Shown in pieces: positions 62,654-64,000 of a stretch of DNA of 64,000 nucleotides (its first letter is position 1; each line of letters opens with the position of its first letter). The notes below the pieces were generated by a model that saw only the letters and a list, made by a program, of their open reading frames with translations, did no database searches and was not told the DNA's origin. Made by a program: the position numbers and the translations under genes. This DNA comes from Cristatella mucedo (lineage: Eukaryota; Bryozoa; Phylactolaemata; Cristatellidae): contig WPIO01000001.1 in assembly GCA_009760855.2 (NCBI GenBank), positions 24,075,001 through 24,139,000 of the forward strand, given 5' to 3'.

Positions 62654-64000
62654 CTTGAGAGACACACATTGGCAGAGTTATTAAACCTCAGCGTATATGC
62701 ATCCATTTCTTTTACAGATTTTATTCGGTCTAATTCTTTTCCGGTTACCATATATACGGTCACTAGTACAGTTGGTCTCCCATACCAAGTACCTCACTAG
62801 CACAACACGACTGAGGTGCAAAAAAGGCATGAAAGACAAGTGGGCACAGCTGTGATTCTCCAGCTATTATCAGTTAAGTGGCATGGCAAAATGAGGCAAG
62901 GAGGCGCGATTGTGTAATGCCATCACTCGGCAACATCACCGGGCACTTTTGATATCTGGCTGAATAGTCAACTAAGTTTAGGCAGTGCTCGATATCCAAA
63001 GGGCTATCGTAGCACGAGAAATACAATTCACAGCACCGTCTTCGTGAGCCAAGCTTAGTGCCTGCAAAATAAAAGGCAAGAGCACCACCGATTCCCTTTC
63101 TCACCCATTCGACAGACTTTTGACAAGGCTCACGATATTAAGAGCAAATGAGGCCTTACATGTTGAAAACTTGAAAACCAAATGTGCAGTGGCTAGGCAG
63201 TATATGGGCCACCAAGCAGTGATAGTGCTTGCAAAAGACATGCTTGCAAAAGACAATCACAGAAGTCAAAGGAATGACAGTGCTCCAGGCGTCACAGGCA
63301 TACCGGAATTAGGGCAGCTATAAGCCAGGCAGAAATAAGAGCCAGGGACCAGTGATGCTAATGGCTTTTCACAGACAGGCTGGATGGTAGCTCCTCTACT
63401 AAAGTGCACAGCTAATAGTACCCCTTGCCAAGTTTCATGATATGTACACAAGTCTGGCTACTTTTTGCAACATTGTGCTGGCTACTCACACAACAGCTGA
63501 ATGTGCAGAGCCCTTATAAGTATGCTGCTGAACCACCAGCCATTTTCACAAGCGCTAATTAGTGCAAGTAATATAGTAGAACTTGAAAGAAAGAAGCATA
63601 TGCCTGCTCACTGATCTTGAGAGTTGAACGCACGACCAATGAGCCAGAGGTGAGAAAACGACACCAAATGACCTATTTACTCAACACAGCCTGATTGTCT
63701 GCCTCAATGCATAAGGGCTGATCTCTACCTTGTGGTCAGCTAAATTCCGTTATCATACTCCTTAGCATCGGGGTGGGGGGTCTGTTTAAAATGGTCATCA
63801 TGTACATTTGAATCGTATAGCAGGCTCGATTTTTGTCAAAAAATAGACATTAAACCAAAACCAAGCCCATCATGAAAAGCATGACGCTACAATGCAACTG
63901 GAGTGTCGCTCTCCATGCTAGCACAGTACCCTAACCAATCCAGCTGTGGGTCACACGTCCGAACACAATGGTGGCTGCTCAAAAGTGGGCTGATTATAGA
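62654..64000. other. Stretch without a clear gene; diverged SINE near 63600-63700
   Basis: On -, 63600-63700 keeps a family A-like GGTCGTGCGTTCAACTCTC and CAGTGAGCAGGC. A 14-bp direct repeat (GCTTGCAAAAGACA) occurs twice at about 63229-63258. An exon-like acceptor (TTTTATTTTGCAG, - strand, near 63062) has no matching donor that I trust. Confidence 0.45.

Overview
This window is nuclear DNA from a bilaterian animal, most likely an invertebrate. The evidence is a multi-exon gene with GT-AG introns, long dinucleotide microsatellites, tRNA-derived SINEs, CR1/L2-like LINE fragments and a decayed Ty3/gypsy-like LTR element. No phylum can be fixed from the sequence. There is no sign of bacterial operons, phage or CRISPR.

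The one gene supported end to end is a Delta-type Notch ligand on the + strand (28279-35857, 11 exons, 850 codons). I assembled it by hand from splice sites with consistent phase. The protein has a signal peptide, MNNL domain, DSL domain, nine EGF repeats, a transmembrane helix and a 213-residue cytoplasmic tail. A poly(A) signal lies at 36407. The 5' end sits in a broad GC- and CpG-rich zone (about 26.5-30.3 kb). Three oddities deserve attention: the DSL loop has Asp where other ligands have Phe before Gly-His, EGF4 has lost the Cys1/Cys3 pair, and the tail holds two overlapping NxxN motifs.

Layout. 1-17.8 kb: no convincing gene; it holds the LTR element on the - strand (3611-6140, with a SINE nested in one LTR) and scattered SINE and LINE tails. 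17.8-28 kb: GC-rich non-coding DNA with minisatellites, a diverged 250-bp inverted repeat pair and a strong hairpin. 28.3-36.4 kb: Delta. 36.4-64 kb: CpG-poorer DNA dense in LINE fragments and very long microsatellites. In this last part I also see short exon-like segments with good splice sites, mostly on + (37.9-58 kb) and one on - (62.5 kb). They may belong to one or more unrecognised spliced genes, but each was found by eye and is tentative.

The repeats tell a connected story. One SINE family carries the same 3' tail as the LINE family, which implies that the LINE machinery mobilised it. Several microsatellites start inside or directly after such tails.
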